Below are positions 1-6,275 of a stretch of DNA of 9,379 nt, piece after piece. Under the pieces are notes generated by a model, which made no database searches, was not told the DNA's origin, and saw only the letters and a program-made list of their open reading frames with translations. How positions within the stretch are numbered: position 1 is the first letter of the stretch; every line of letters starts with the position of its first letter. This stretch comes from Clostridiaceae bacterium UBA4839 (GTDB taxonomy: Bacteria; Bacillota; Clostridia; Clostridiales; Caloramatoraceae): contig DHEX01000119.1 of assembly GCA_002400085.1 (NCBI GenBank), positions 13,181 through 22,559 on the forward strand, written 5' to 3'. The position numbers and the translations under genes were made by a program.

Positions 1-7
1 GATTAAC

Positions 8-487
8 ATGAAAGTTGCGATAATTTTTGGCAGTAAGTCAGATAAAGAGGTAATGAAGGGTGCTTATGAATGTTTAAAAGCATTTGATATACCCTGCAGC
101 GCTTATATTTTATCAGCACATAGAGTTCCAGAAAAACTAAAGGAAGTTATAGAAGAACTTGATAAGGAAGGCTGTGAATGTATTATTGCAGGAGCAGGCT
201 TAGCTGCTCATCTTCCTGGGGTTATAGCTTCTATGACGACAATTCCGGTAATAGGAGTTCCAATCAATGCAGCACTTGATGGAATGGATGCGCTTTTATC
301 CATGGTTCAAATGCCAAAATCCATTCCAGTTTTAACAGTTGGAATAAATAACAGCTTTAACGGTGGTATGGCTGCAGTAGAAGTATTGTCTTTAAAATAT
401 CCTGAAATAAAAGAAAAGCTTAAGGCTTACAGGAAAAATATGAAAGAAAAATTTATAAAAGAAAACAGTGAAGGGGTGGAGTTTTAA
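8..487 (+). CDS. purE: N5-carboxyaminoimidazole ribonucleotide mutase / AIR carboxylase catalytic subunit PurE
   Basis: PurE forms CAIR in purine biosynthesis: class I enzymes rearrange N5-CAIR made by PurK, class II enzymes carboxylate AIR directly. The 159-aa protein has the usual PurE length and fold signatures. These are the N-terminal GSKSD phosphate-binding loop (residues 8-12), SAHR with the catalytic His (36-39), the AGAGLAAHLPG loop (61-71) and the VQMP segment (100-103). Position 13 is Lys where many class I enzymes have Trp, and SAHR is followed by Val-Pro rather than Thr-Pro. No purK lies in the window, so whether it acts on N5-CAIR or AIR is undecided. The ATG at 8 is only 7 nt from the window edge, so its ribosome binding site and the operon promoter cannot be seen; the start is chosen because MKVAIIFGSKSD is the normal N-terminus. 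The stop codon directly abuts the purC ATG, implying translational coupling. Confidence 0.96.
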   Translation: MKVAIIFGSKSDKEVMKGAYECLKAFDIPCSAYILSAHRVPEKLKEVIEELDKEGCECIIAGAGLAAHLPGVIASMTTIPVIGVPINAALDGMDALLSMVQMPKSIPVLTVGINNSFNGGMAAVEVLSLKYPEIKEKLKAYRKNMKEKFIKENSEGVEF

Positions 488-1192
488 ATGGAAAAAAGGG
501 AGATGCTCTATGAAGGAAAGGCAAAAAAGGTTTATAGCACTGATAAAGAGGATGAGGTTATTATTTATTATAAGGATGATGCTACAGCTTTTAATGGACA
601 AAAAAAGGGACAAATTGAAGGCAAGGGTGTAATGAATAATGCAATAACTTCAATGATATTTGAAATGCTAGAAAAGAGCGGAGTAAAAACTCATTTCATA
701 AAGAAGTTAAACGAAAGGGAACAGTTTTGTAAGAAGGTTGAAATTGTTCCTATTGAAGTAATAGTTAGAAATGTAGCTGCAGGAAGTATGTCAAAGCGTC
801 TTGGAATTCCCGAAGGATTTGAGCTTAAAACTACAGTATATGAGCTTAGCTATAAAAATGATGAATTAAATGATCCTTTAATAAATGACTATCATGCAGT
901 TGCAATGGGAATTACTACTTTTGATGAACTAAATGAGATATATGAACTTACAGAAAAGGTTAATGAAGTACTTAAAGCTTTCTTTTTAAAGTGCGGTATA
1001 AAGTTAATTGATTTCAAACTTGAATTTGGAAGATACAACGGTGAAATACTTCTAGCAGATGAAATATCACCTGATACTTGTAGATTGTGGGACGTTAATA
1101 CAAATCAAAAGCTTGATAAGGACAGATTTAGAAGAGATCTTGGGGACGTAAAGGAAGCTTATGAGGAAATATTAAAGAGAATAAGCAAGTGA
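488..1192 (+). CDS. purC: phosphoribosylaminoimidazole-succinocarboxamide (SAICAR) synthase PurC
   Basis: PurC is the ATP-dependent ligase that joins aspartate to CAIR to give SAICAR in the cytoplasm. The 234-aa length is typical of the short bacterial form. Recognisable motifs are YEGKAKKVY (residues 8-16, nucleotide-binding start), DDATAFNGQKK (30-40), the RNVAAGSMSKR signature (94-104), DPLINDYHA (129-137), LIDFKLEFGR (173-182) and the second signature DEISPDTCRLWD (191-202). The ATG follows the purE stop with no gap; the binding site AAGGGGTGGAG (471-481) lies inside the end of purE, 6 nt from the start. The TGA stop shares its final A with a palindrome that separates purC from purF. Nothing suggests truncation or a missing residue. 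Confidence 0.97.
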   Translation: MEKREMLYEGKAKKVYSTDKEDEVIIYYKDDATAFNGQKKGQIEGKGVMNNAITSMIFEMLEKSGVKTHFIKKLNEREQFCKKVEIVPIEVIVRNVAAGSMSKRLGIPEGFELKTTVYELSYKNDELNDPLINDYHAVAMGITTFDELNEIYELTEKVNEVLKAFFLKCGIKLIDFKLEFGRYNGEILLADEISPDTCRLWDVNTNQKLDKDRFRRDLGDVKEAYEEILKRISK

Positions 1193-1213
1193 AGTGCCAC
1201 GTGCCTGGCACTT
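1192..1213. repeat. short GC-rich palindrome between purC and purF
   Basis: AAGTGCCA (1192-1199) and TGGCACTT (1206-1213) are perfect 8-bp inverted arms around the 6-nt loop CGTGCC. The word GTGCC occurs three times on alternating sides, which gives more than one folding register and includes CACGTG. It begins on the last base of the purC stop codon. There is no T-tract, so it is a poor intrinsic terminator. Its GC-rich composition stands out from the surrounding AT-rich genes. The form suggests a small dispersed palindromic repeat (REP-like), but copy number cannot be judged from one window. Confidence 0.6.
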
Positions 1214-1233
1214 GAGGAGGTAGAGGAGGAGGT
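1214..1233 (+). promoter_or_regulatory. tandem Shine-Dalgarno tract deciding the purF GTG start
   Basis: GAGGAGG at 1214-1220 is followed within 6 nt by AGGAGGAGGT (1224-1233), so two or three overlapping anti-16S sequences are present. The last AGGAGGT ends 8 nt before the GTG at 1242, which is ideal. The in-frame ATG at 1269 would be about 35 nt away and has no ribosome binding site, so GTG is preferred. Confidence 0.75.
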
Positions 1234-1241
1234 AACAGGGA

Positions 1242-2654
1242 GTGTTTAAACATCTTGATTTTGAAGATATGGATAAGTTCAAAGAAGAATGCGGGGTTTT
1301 CGGCATATTTTCTCAGGGCGGCGTTGATGTTGCTGCTATAACTTATTACGGACTTTATGCACTTCAACATAGGGGACAGGAAAGCGCAGGGATAGTAACT
1401 TCAGACGGGGAGAACTTAAACTGTTACAAGAACATGGGCCTTGTTTCAGAAGTATTTAACGAGGAAGTTTTAAAAGGACTAAATGGATTTTCAGCCATAG
1501 GCCATGTAAGATATTCAACAACAGGTTCAAGCAAGGTTGAAAATGCTCAGCCAATTTTGGGTAAGTTTAAGCTTGGACCTATTGCTATAGCCCATAATGG
1601 TAATTTAGTAAATGCAGATATAATAAGGGAGCTTTTAGAAGACTGCGGATCTATATTTCAAACCACAATAGATTCCGAGGTAATTTTAAATTTAATTGCA
1701 AGAGGAGCCAAAAAAGGAATAGAAAGAGCAGTAGTTGATTCTATGCAGGCGGTAAAAGGTTCCTATGCCATTGTTATATTAACTGAGGACAAATTAATTG
1801 GAGTAAGAGATCCTAATGGAATAAGACCTTTATGCTTGGGAAAGTTAGATAATAGTTATATTTTATGTTCGGAAAGCTGTGCTCTTGGTTCAATTGGAGC
1901 TGAATTTATAAGGGATGTAAATCCAGGGGAAATAGTAATAATTGATAAGAATGGTTTAAAGTCTGTTAATTTTGCAGAAAAAACAAAATGTGAAACCTGT
2001 GTATTTGAGTATATATATTTTGCAAGACCGGACAGCACTATAGACGGAATAAATGTATATTCTTCAAGGGTTTTAGCTGGTGAAAGGCTTTATGAGGAAT
2101 CCCCAGTGGATGCGGATGTTGTGATTGGAGTTCCTGACTCTGGAGTACCGGCTGCCATTGGATTTTCAAAAGCATCTAAAATACCTTATGCCATAGGTTT
2201 TATTAAAAATAAATATGTAGGAAGAACTTTTATTGCTCCATCTCAGGAAATGAGGGAAAGGGCAGTTTCTGTTAAACTTAATCCTCTAAAAGTAAATATT
2301 GAAGGAAAAAGGGTAGTAATTGTCGATGATTCTATTGTAAGGGGAACTACAAGCAGGAAATTAGTAGAAGCTCTTAGAAAATCAGGGGCAAAAGAAGTAC
2401 ATTTTAGAATTGCCTCCCCTGCTGTAAAATTTCCCTGCTATTTTGGAATAGATACTCCTTATAGAAGCGATTTAATTGGAGCTCATAAAAGTGTAGAGGA
2501 AATAAGGGAGACAATTGGAGCGGATTCTCTTTCTTATTTAAGCATAAATGGACTTTTAAAAACTTTTGGAAACAAGCAGAACTATTGCCTTGGATGCTTT
2601 AGCGGAATTTATCCTGTTTCAGCACTGATGGAAAAGGAAGAACTGGAACGGTGA
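1242..2654 (+). CDS. purF: amidophosphoribosyltransferase PurF (Fe-S, propeptide type)
   Basis: PurF catalyses the committed step, PRPP plus glutamine to phosphoribosylamine. The 470-aa protein has an N-terminal class II glutamine amidotransferase domain and a C-terminal phosphoribosyltransferase domain. The nucleophile is Cys17 in ECGVFGIF, preceded by a 16-residue propeptide that the family removes autocatalytically. HVRYSTTG (88-95) and AHNGNLVN (117-124) belong to the glutaminase site. The PRPP loop is VVIVDDSIVRGTT (358-370). Cys253, Cys399, Cys449 and Cys452 (CVFEYIYF, FPCYFG, YCLGCF) match the spacing of the 4Fe-4S ligands of the Bacillus subtilis-type enzyme, indicating an oxygen-labile, nucleotide-inhibited form. 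The GTG start is set by a strong Shine-Dalgarno tract; ATG at 1269 would still leave an 8-residue propeptide but lacks a ribosome binding site. A 108-nt spacer separates it from purM. Confidence 0.97.
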   Translation: MFKHLDFEDMDKFKEECGVFGIFSQGGVDVAAITYYGLYALQHRGQESAGIVTSDGENLNCYKNMGLVSEVFNEEVLKGLNGFSAIGHVRYSTTGSSKVENAQPILGKFKLGPIAIAHNGNLVNADIIRELLEDCGSIFQTTIDSEVILNLIARGAKKGIERAVVDSMQAVKGSYAIVILTEDKLIGVRDPNGIRPLCLGKLDNSYILCSESCALGSIGAEFIRDVNPGEIVIIDKNGLKSVNFAEKTKCETCVFEYIYFARPDSTIDGINVYSSRVLAGERLYEESPVDADVVIGVPDSGVPAAIGFSKASKIPYAIGFIKNKYVGRTFIAPSQEMRERAVSVKLNPLKVNIEGKRVVIVDDSIVRGTTSRKLVEALRKSGAKEVHFRIASPAVKFPCYFGIDTPYRSDLIGAHKSVEEIRETIGADSLSYLSINGLLKTFGNKQNYCLGCFSGIYPVSALMEKEELER

Positions 2655-2659
2655 TATTA

Positions 2660-2724
2660 AGGCTCTGCTTTAAGATGTTGCTGATTTTTATAGTAGGGGA
2701 GAACATTGTTTTAAAACACAGCCT
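2660..2724 (+). other. imperfect stem-loop in the purF-purM spacer
   Basis: The arms 2660-2673 and 2711-2724 pair at 12 of 14 positions (AGGCT against AGCCT, then TG/CA and TTTAA/TTAAA) around a 37-nt loop. No T-tract follows, so it does not look like a terminator. In a transcript it would lie between the purF stop and the purM ribosome binding site and could protect or separate mRNA segments. It may also be a chance fold in AT-rich sequence. Confidence 0.35.
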
Positions 2725-2762
2725 AAGTTAAAAAATAAAAATGTTTGAGGGAGGGAAATAGC

Positions 2763-3767
2763 ATGATAGATTATAAATCCTCTGGAGTTAACATTGAAGA
2801 AGGATATAGAGCTGTTGAACTTATGAAGGAACATACAAAAAAGACCATGATACCTGGAGTAATAAATGGAATTGGAAGCTTTGCAGGGATGTTTGAACTG
2901 CCTGATTTAAAAAATCCTGTTCTTGTTTCAGGAACAGATGGTGTAGGAACAAAGCTTGAAATTGCATTTAGGATGAAAAAGTATGATACCGTTGGAATAG
3001 ATTGTGTGGCAATGTGTGTAAATGATGTACTTTGCCATGGGGCAAAGCCCCTCTTTTTCCTCGATTATCTTGCCTGTGGGAAATTAAATGCAAATGTGGC
3101 AGCAGATTTAGTTAAAGGAGTATCAGAGGGCTGTATTCAGGCAGGCTGTGCTTTACTTGGAGGAGAAACTGCTGAAATGCCGGGATTTTATGATGAAGGG
3201 AAATATGATATTGCAGGCTTTTCTGTGGGAGTTGTTTCTAAGGAAAAAATAGTTGATGGAAGTAAAATAAAGCCCGGGGATGCTTTAATTGGAATTGCAT
3301 CTTCAGGAGTTCACAGCAATGGATATTCCCTTGTTAGAAAACTTGTACAGGATTTAGATGAAACCCTTGATGGGAAAAAGGTTGGGGACATACTTTTAAC
3401 TCCAACAAAAATATATGTTAAACCAGTGCTTAATATTTTAGAGAAGTTCAATATAAAGGGTATGGCTCACATTACAGGAGGAGGCTTTTATGAAAACATA
3501 CCAAGGATGTTTAAGGAGGATTTAACAGCAGTTATAAACAAGGATAGTTTTCCTGTACCGGGCATATTTAACTATCTCTTAGATAAGGGTGCAGATAAGT
3601 CCAAAATGTTTAATACTTTTAATATGGGAATTGGTTTCGTGATTTGTGTAGATGAAAAGGATGCAGATGCTGTAGTAAAGGAGCTTATTGGATTAAATGA
3701 AAGAGCTTATAGAATTGGATTTATTGAGAGGAGTAAAACTGGGGGTGCTGGAGTTTGTTTAGTATAG
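2763..3767 (+). CDS. purM: phosphoribosylformylglycinamidine cyclo-ligase (AIR synthetase) PurM
   Basis: PurM closes the imidazole ring, converting FGAM and ATP to AIR. The frame is open from a TTG at 2745, but the real start is the ATG at 2763: GAGGGAGGG (2747-2755) is 7 nt upstream, and the protein then begins MIDYKSSGVNIEEG as usual for the family. This gives 334 aa, near the normal length. Family motifs are GTDGVGTK (57-64, ATP/phosphate binding), NDVLCHGAKPLFFLDY (87-102), GGETAEMPG (133-141), SSGVHSNGYSLVRK (180-193), HITGGG (236-241) and NMGIGF (287-292). The substrate FGAM needs PurL, which is not encoded in this window. The last 13 nt, including the TAG stop, overlap the start of purN, so the two are probably translationally coupled. 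Confidence 0.96.
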   Translation: MIDYKSSGVNIEEGYRAVELMKEHTKKTMIPGVINGIGSFAGMFELPDLKNPVLVSGTDGVGTKLEIAFRMKKYDTVGIDCVAMCVNDVLCHGAKPLFFLDYLACGKLNANVAADLVKGVSEGCIQAGCALLGGETAEMPGFYDEGKYDIAGFSVGVVSKEKIVDGSKIKPGDALIGIASSGVHSNGYSLVRKLVQDLDETLDGKKVGDILLTPTKIYVKPVLNILEKFNIKGMAHITGGGFYENIPRMFKEDLTAVINKDSFPVPGIFNYLLDKGADKSKMFNTFNMGIGFVICVDEKDADAVVKELIGLNERAYRIGFIERSKTGGAGVCLV

Positions 3768-4360
3768 GAGTCCTCATTTCAGGGGGAGGAACAGACCTTC
3801 AATCCATAATAGACAGCATTGAAAATGGATACTTAAACTGCAGTATTAAGACTGTTATAAGCGATAGAGAAGGGGCTTTTGGTCTTGAGAGGGCAAGGGC
3901 TCATGGAATAGAAACTCATGTAGTAGATAGAAAATTATATAAGGAAAACATATCAAGAGAAATAGAAAAGATTTTAGGCGATGTAGACTTAGTGGTTTTG
4001 GCGGGTTTTTTATCCATACTTGATGAGGATTTTGTAAAAAACTATGAAAACAAGATAATAAATATTCATCCATCCCTTATTCCATCCTTTTGCGGAAAAG
4101 GGATGTATGGATTAAAAGTTCATAAAGAGGTCATTGACTACGGAGTTAAATTTTCAGGCTGCACAGTACATTACGTGGACAAAAATCCTGATGCAGGCCC
4201 TATAATTCTTCAAAAGGTTGTGCCCGTTTATGAGGATGATACAGCTGAAACCCTTCAAAAGAGGATCTTGATTGAAGAACACAAGGCACTTCCGGAAGCA
4301 ATAAAGCTTATAAGTGAAGGGAAGATAAAAATACACGGAAGAAAAGTTTGCATATCATGA
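3755..4360 (+). CDS. purN: phosphoribosylglycinamide formyltransferase PurN (folate-dependent GAR transformylase)
   Basis: PurN transfers the formyl group of 10-formyl-tetrahydrofolate to GAR, giving FGAR. The 201-aa product is normal for the family. The N-terminal phosphate loop SGGGTDLQSI (9-18) has Asp where many homologues have Asn. The catalytic triad known for E. coli (Asn106, His108, Asp144) corresponds to Asn103 and His105 in INIHPSLIP and Asp146 in NPDAGP. The start is TTG at 3755, inside purM; no upstream in-frame ATG gives a better N-terminus, and MFSIGVLISGGG aligns with the usual beginning. The Shine-Dalgarno sequence is modest (GGGGG at 3741-3745, GGAG at 3750-3753 too close), so translation probably relies on coupling to purM. 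The TGA stop overlaps an ATG that is in the purH frame, but that ATG is not thought to be the purH start. Confidence 0.96.
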   Translation: MFSIGVLISGGGTDLQSIIDSIENGYLNCSIKTVISDREGAFGLERARAHGIETHVVDRKLYKENISREIEKILGDVDLVVLAGFLSILDEDFVKNYENKIINIHPSLIPSFCGKGMYGLKVHKEVIDYGVKFSGCTVHYVDKNPDAGPIILQKVVPVYEDDTAETLQKRILIEEHKALPEAIKLISEGKIKIHGRKVCIS

Positions 4361-4376
4361 TAAGTAAAGAAAATTT

Positions 4377-4383
4377 AGGAGGT
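4377..4383 (+). promoter_or_regulatory. ribosome binding site fixing the purH TTG start
   Basis: AGGAGGT (4377-4383) lies 9 nt before the TTG at 4393. Earlier in-frame candidates (TTG 4348 and ATG 4357, the latter forming an ATGA overlap with the purN stop) would place this perfect Shine-Dalgarno sequence inside the coding region and would add an N-terminal tail not expected for PurH. Confidence 0.75.
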
Positions 4384-4392
4384 AAAGTAAAA

Positions 4393-5940
4393 TTGAAAAG
4401 AGCTTTAATAAGTGTTTATGATAAAACTAATGTGCTTAAAATGGCAAATTTCTTAAAAAGTAAGGGAGTAGAAATAATATCTACAGGCGGAACTTATAAG
4501 TACTTAAAGGAAAATGGAATTGAGGTTAAAGAGGTTTCTGAGGTTACAGGCTTTGAAGAAATACTTGATGGCAGGGTAAAAACTCTTCATCCAGCAATTC
4601 ATGGAGGAATTTTAGCTGTTAGAAGTAAAAAGGAGCATATGGATGAAATCAAGAAAAAGGGAATAGAGCCAATAGATATGGTTGTTGTAAATTTATATCC
4701 TTTCTTTGATAAAGTAGATGAAGACTTATCTTTTGATGAAAAAATGGAATTTATAGATATTGGCGGACCTACAATGATAAGGGCTGCAGCTAAAAATTTT
4801 AAAGATGTGATTGTACTAACTGATATAAATGACTATGACAGGGTTATAGATGAAATCGAAAGTTTAGGAGATGTTTCTTTTGAATTTAGAAAAAAGCTGG
4901 CAGGAAAAGTATTTAACCTTATGTCTGCCTATGATGGAGCTATAAGCAACTTCCTTTTAGGAGAGGATTCTTATAACGACTATCTTAGCTTTACATATAA
5001 AAAGGCTCAAAATTTAAGATATGGTGAAAATCCGCACCAAAGTGCTGCATATTATGTTAAAACTTGCGGAAAAGGTGCTATGAAAGACTTTGAAGTTTTA
5101 AATGGGAAGGAACTTTCCTACAACAATATTAAGGATATGGATATTGCATGGAAAGTTGTAAATGAATTCGATACTACAGTGTGCTGTGCGCTAAAGCATA
5201 ATACTCCCTGCGGTGTTGCAGAAGGGGTTAACGTGTTAGATGCATATACAAAGGCTTATGAATGTGACAGCATTTCTATATTTGGCGGGATAGTTGCATT
5301 TAATAGAAAAGTTGACAAGGAAACTGCAAAGGAGCTTGTAAAAATATTTCTTGAAATAGTAATTGCTCCTGATTTTGATGAGGATGCACTTTCTGTTTTA
5401 AGAAGAAAGAAGAATTTAAGAATTATAAAATGCAGCGTTAAACCTTCTGGCGCTGTAGAATTTGCAAAAGTTGACGGTGGAATTTTAGTTCAAAGCCCAG
5501 ATAACAAGCTTATAGAAAATATGAATGTAGTAACAGAGGCGCAGCCTAATAAGTCTCAAATTGAGGACATGATATTTGGCATGAAGGTTGTAAAGTATGT
5601 AAAATCCAATGCTATTGTTATTGTAAAGGATAAAAAGACTGTGGGAATAGGTGGAGGTCAGGTAAATAGGATTTGGGCAGCTAAGGAGGCTCTTGAAAGG
5701 GCAGTGCAGGTAAACAAAATTTCATCATCAAAGGAATCACTTGAGGAGGCAGGGAAGGGATCAATTCTTGCATCAGATGCATTTTTCCCATTTGATGATG
5801 TGGTAGAAGAAGCTGCAAAATATAAAATTGGGGCAATAATTCAGCCAGGCGGATCAATTAGAGATAAGGATTCTATTGAAGCCTGCAATAAACATAAAAT
5901 AGCCATGGTGTTTACAGGAATAAGGCATTTTAAACATTAA
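4393..5940 (+). CDS. purH: bifunctional AICAR transformylase / IMP cyclohydrolase PurH
   Basis: PurH performs the last two steps to IMP: formylation of AICAR with 10-formyl-tetrahydrofolate, then ring closure. From the TTG at 4393 the protein is 515 aa, the standard length, and begins MKRALISVYDKT as in the family. The N-terminal cyclohydrolase domain (MGS-like, about 1-190) shows STGGT (30-34), DGRVKTLHP (59-67) and IDIGGP (121-126). The transformylase domain shows RYGENPHQ (209-216), the catalytic Lys268-His269 in LKHNTPCGVA, SIFGGIVAFN (295-304), GIGGGQVNRI (418-427) and the C-terminal ASDAFFPF (460-467) and IIQPGGSIRD (482-491). It lies 32 nt after purN. After it the operon opens into a 335-nt structured noncoding gap before purD, unlike the tight spacing elsewhere. 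Confidence 0.96.
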   Translation: MKRALISVYDKTNVLKMANFLKSKGVEIISTGGTYKYLKENGIEVKEVSEVTGFEEILDGRVKTLHPAIHGGILAVRSKKEHMDEIKKKGIEPIDMVVVNLYPFFDKVDEDLSFDEKMEFIDIGGPTMIRAAAKNFKDVIVLTDINDYDRVIDEIESLGDVSFEFRKKLAGKVFNLMSAYDGAISNFLLGEDSYNDYLSFTYKKAQNLRYGENPHQSAAYYVKTCGKGAMKDFEVLNGKELSYNNIKDMDIAWKVVNEFDTTVCCALKHNTPCGVAEGVNVLDAYTKAYECDSISIFGGIVAFNRKVDKETAKELVKIFLEIVIAPDFDEDALSVLRRKKNLRIIKCSVKPSGAVEFAKVDGGILVQSPDNKLIENMNVVTEAQPNKSQIEDMIFGMKVVKYVKSNAIVIVKDKKTVGIGGGQVNRIWAAKEALERAVQVNKISSSKESLEEAGKGSILASDAFFPFDDVVEEAAKYKIGAIIQPGGSIRDKDSIEACNKHKIAMVFTGIRHFKH

Positions 5941-5960
5941 TTAAATATCATAGGTGGAGG

Positions 5961-6198
5961 AGTGTCAATAACCCATCACTAAAGTGACAGGCTTGTAAAA
6001 GAGCCTGATGTTGACTACCCTAAGTCTTTATTGACTACGTTATATAAGCCATGATACCCATGAGCGCTTATCCTAACTTGTGGCTCTATTGTTTAATATT
6101 AAACAATCCTGTTGGGTAGGGATAGTGTATTAAACTTATATAACATTGGGTAAGGGTAAATTACTCCGAGAGGAGGTAGGCTTTACGTTAGCCTACAA
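5961..6198 (+). ncRNA. structured noncoding element in purH-purD gap; candidate HEARO/omega-RNA-like or IS605-type relict
   Basis: No coding frame of useful length is present, but nested dyads are dense. GTCAA (5964-5968) pairs with TTGAC (6011-6015) and encloses two hairpins: TCAC-TAAA-GTGA (5976-5987) and CAGGCT/AGCCTG (5988-5993/6002-6007). A perfect 10-bp long-range stem, GTTATATAAG (6039-6048) with CTTATATAAC (6135-6144), encloses AGCCA/TGGCT (6047-6051/6081-6085, competing for two bases) and a perfect 20-nt palindrome (6088-6107). CTACCC (6015-6020) can pair with GGGTAG (6114-6119), a possible pseudoknot. The 3' part has CTCC-GAGA-GGAG (6164-6175), a GNRA tetraloop, then GTAGGCT/AGCCTAC (6176-6182/6190-6196). 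Size and layout resemble HEARO RNAs, the omega-RNAs of IscB elements, but I rely on memory of that family, and no iscB or tnpB is present. An IS200/IS605 end or a purine-operon regulatory RNA are alternatives. The structure is well supported; the name is not. Confidence 0.5.
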
Positions 6199-6202
6199 AA
6201 TA

Positions 6203-6261
6203 ATAAAAGTGGCTGTTTCCTCACATGATTAAAAGTTATGTGCCTCCACAGCCACTTTTAT
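6203..6261 (+). other. long two-part hairpin just upstream of the purD ribosome binding site
   Basis: ATAAAAGTGGCTGT (6203-6216) and ACAGCCACTTTTAT (6248-6261) form a perfect 14-bp stem. Inside, after a symmetric 5x5 internal loop (6217-6221 and 6243-6247), CACATGATT (6222-6230) pairs with AGTTATGTG (6234-6242) with two G-U wobbles. The descending arm ends CCACTTTTAT, so it could act as a weak terminator or attenuator, or be the right-end hairpin of the inserted element. AGGAGG of purD starts 3 nt after the hairpin. Confidence 0.6.
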
Positions 6262-6275
6262 AAAGGAGGAATATT

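Noticed and set aside
1128..1370. Minus-strand open frame across the purC-purF junction
   Set aside because: It overlaps two well-supported genes, and its proline-rich segment is simply the complement of the purF Shine-Dalgarno tract.
2745..2762. Upstream TTG as the purM start
   Set aside because: It would place the GAGGGAGGG ribosome binding site inside the coding region; the ATG at 2763 has correct spacing and the expected N-terminus.
6011..6046. Partial likeness to a purine riboswitch (CTACC, TGACTACG and TATAA words) in the purH-purD gap
   Set aside because: The conserved order is wrong: the TATAA-containing P1 strand should precede the CTACC and GACTACG words, no two P2/P3 hairpins with the kissing-loop sequences can be drawn, and an internal purine riboswitch before purD would be unusual. 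A covariance-model scan would settle it.
6011..6046. TTGACT (6011 and 6031) as -35 boxes with TATATA as -10 for a purD promoter
   Set aside because: Spacings to any TATA-like hexamer do not approach 17 nt: 24 nt from the first, and too close from the second. The two TTGACTAC words are better explained as part of the folded element.
5963..6198. CRISPR array or group I/II intron in the purH-purD gap
   Set aside because: There are no regularly spaced direct repeats (only two TTGACTAC words 20 nt apart), and no intron core such as a group II domain V hairpin was seen.
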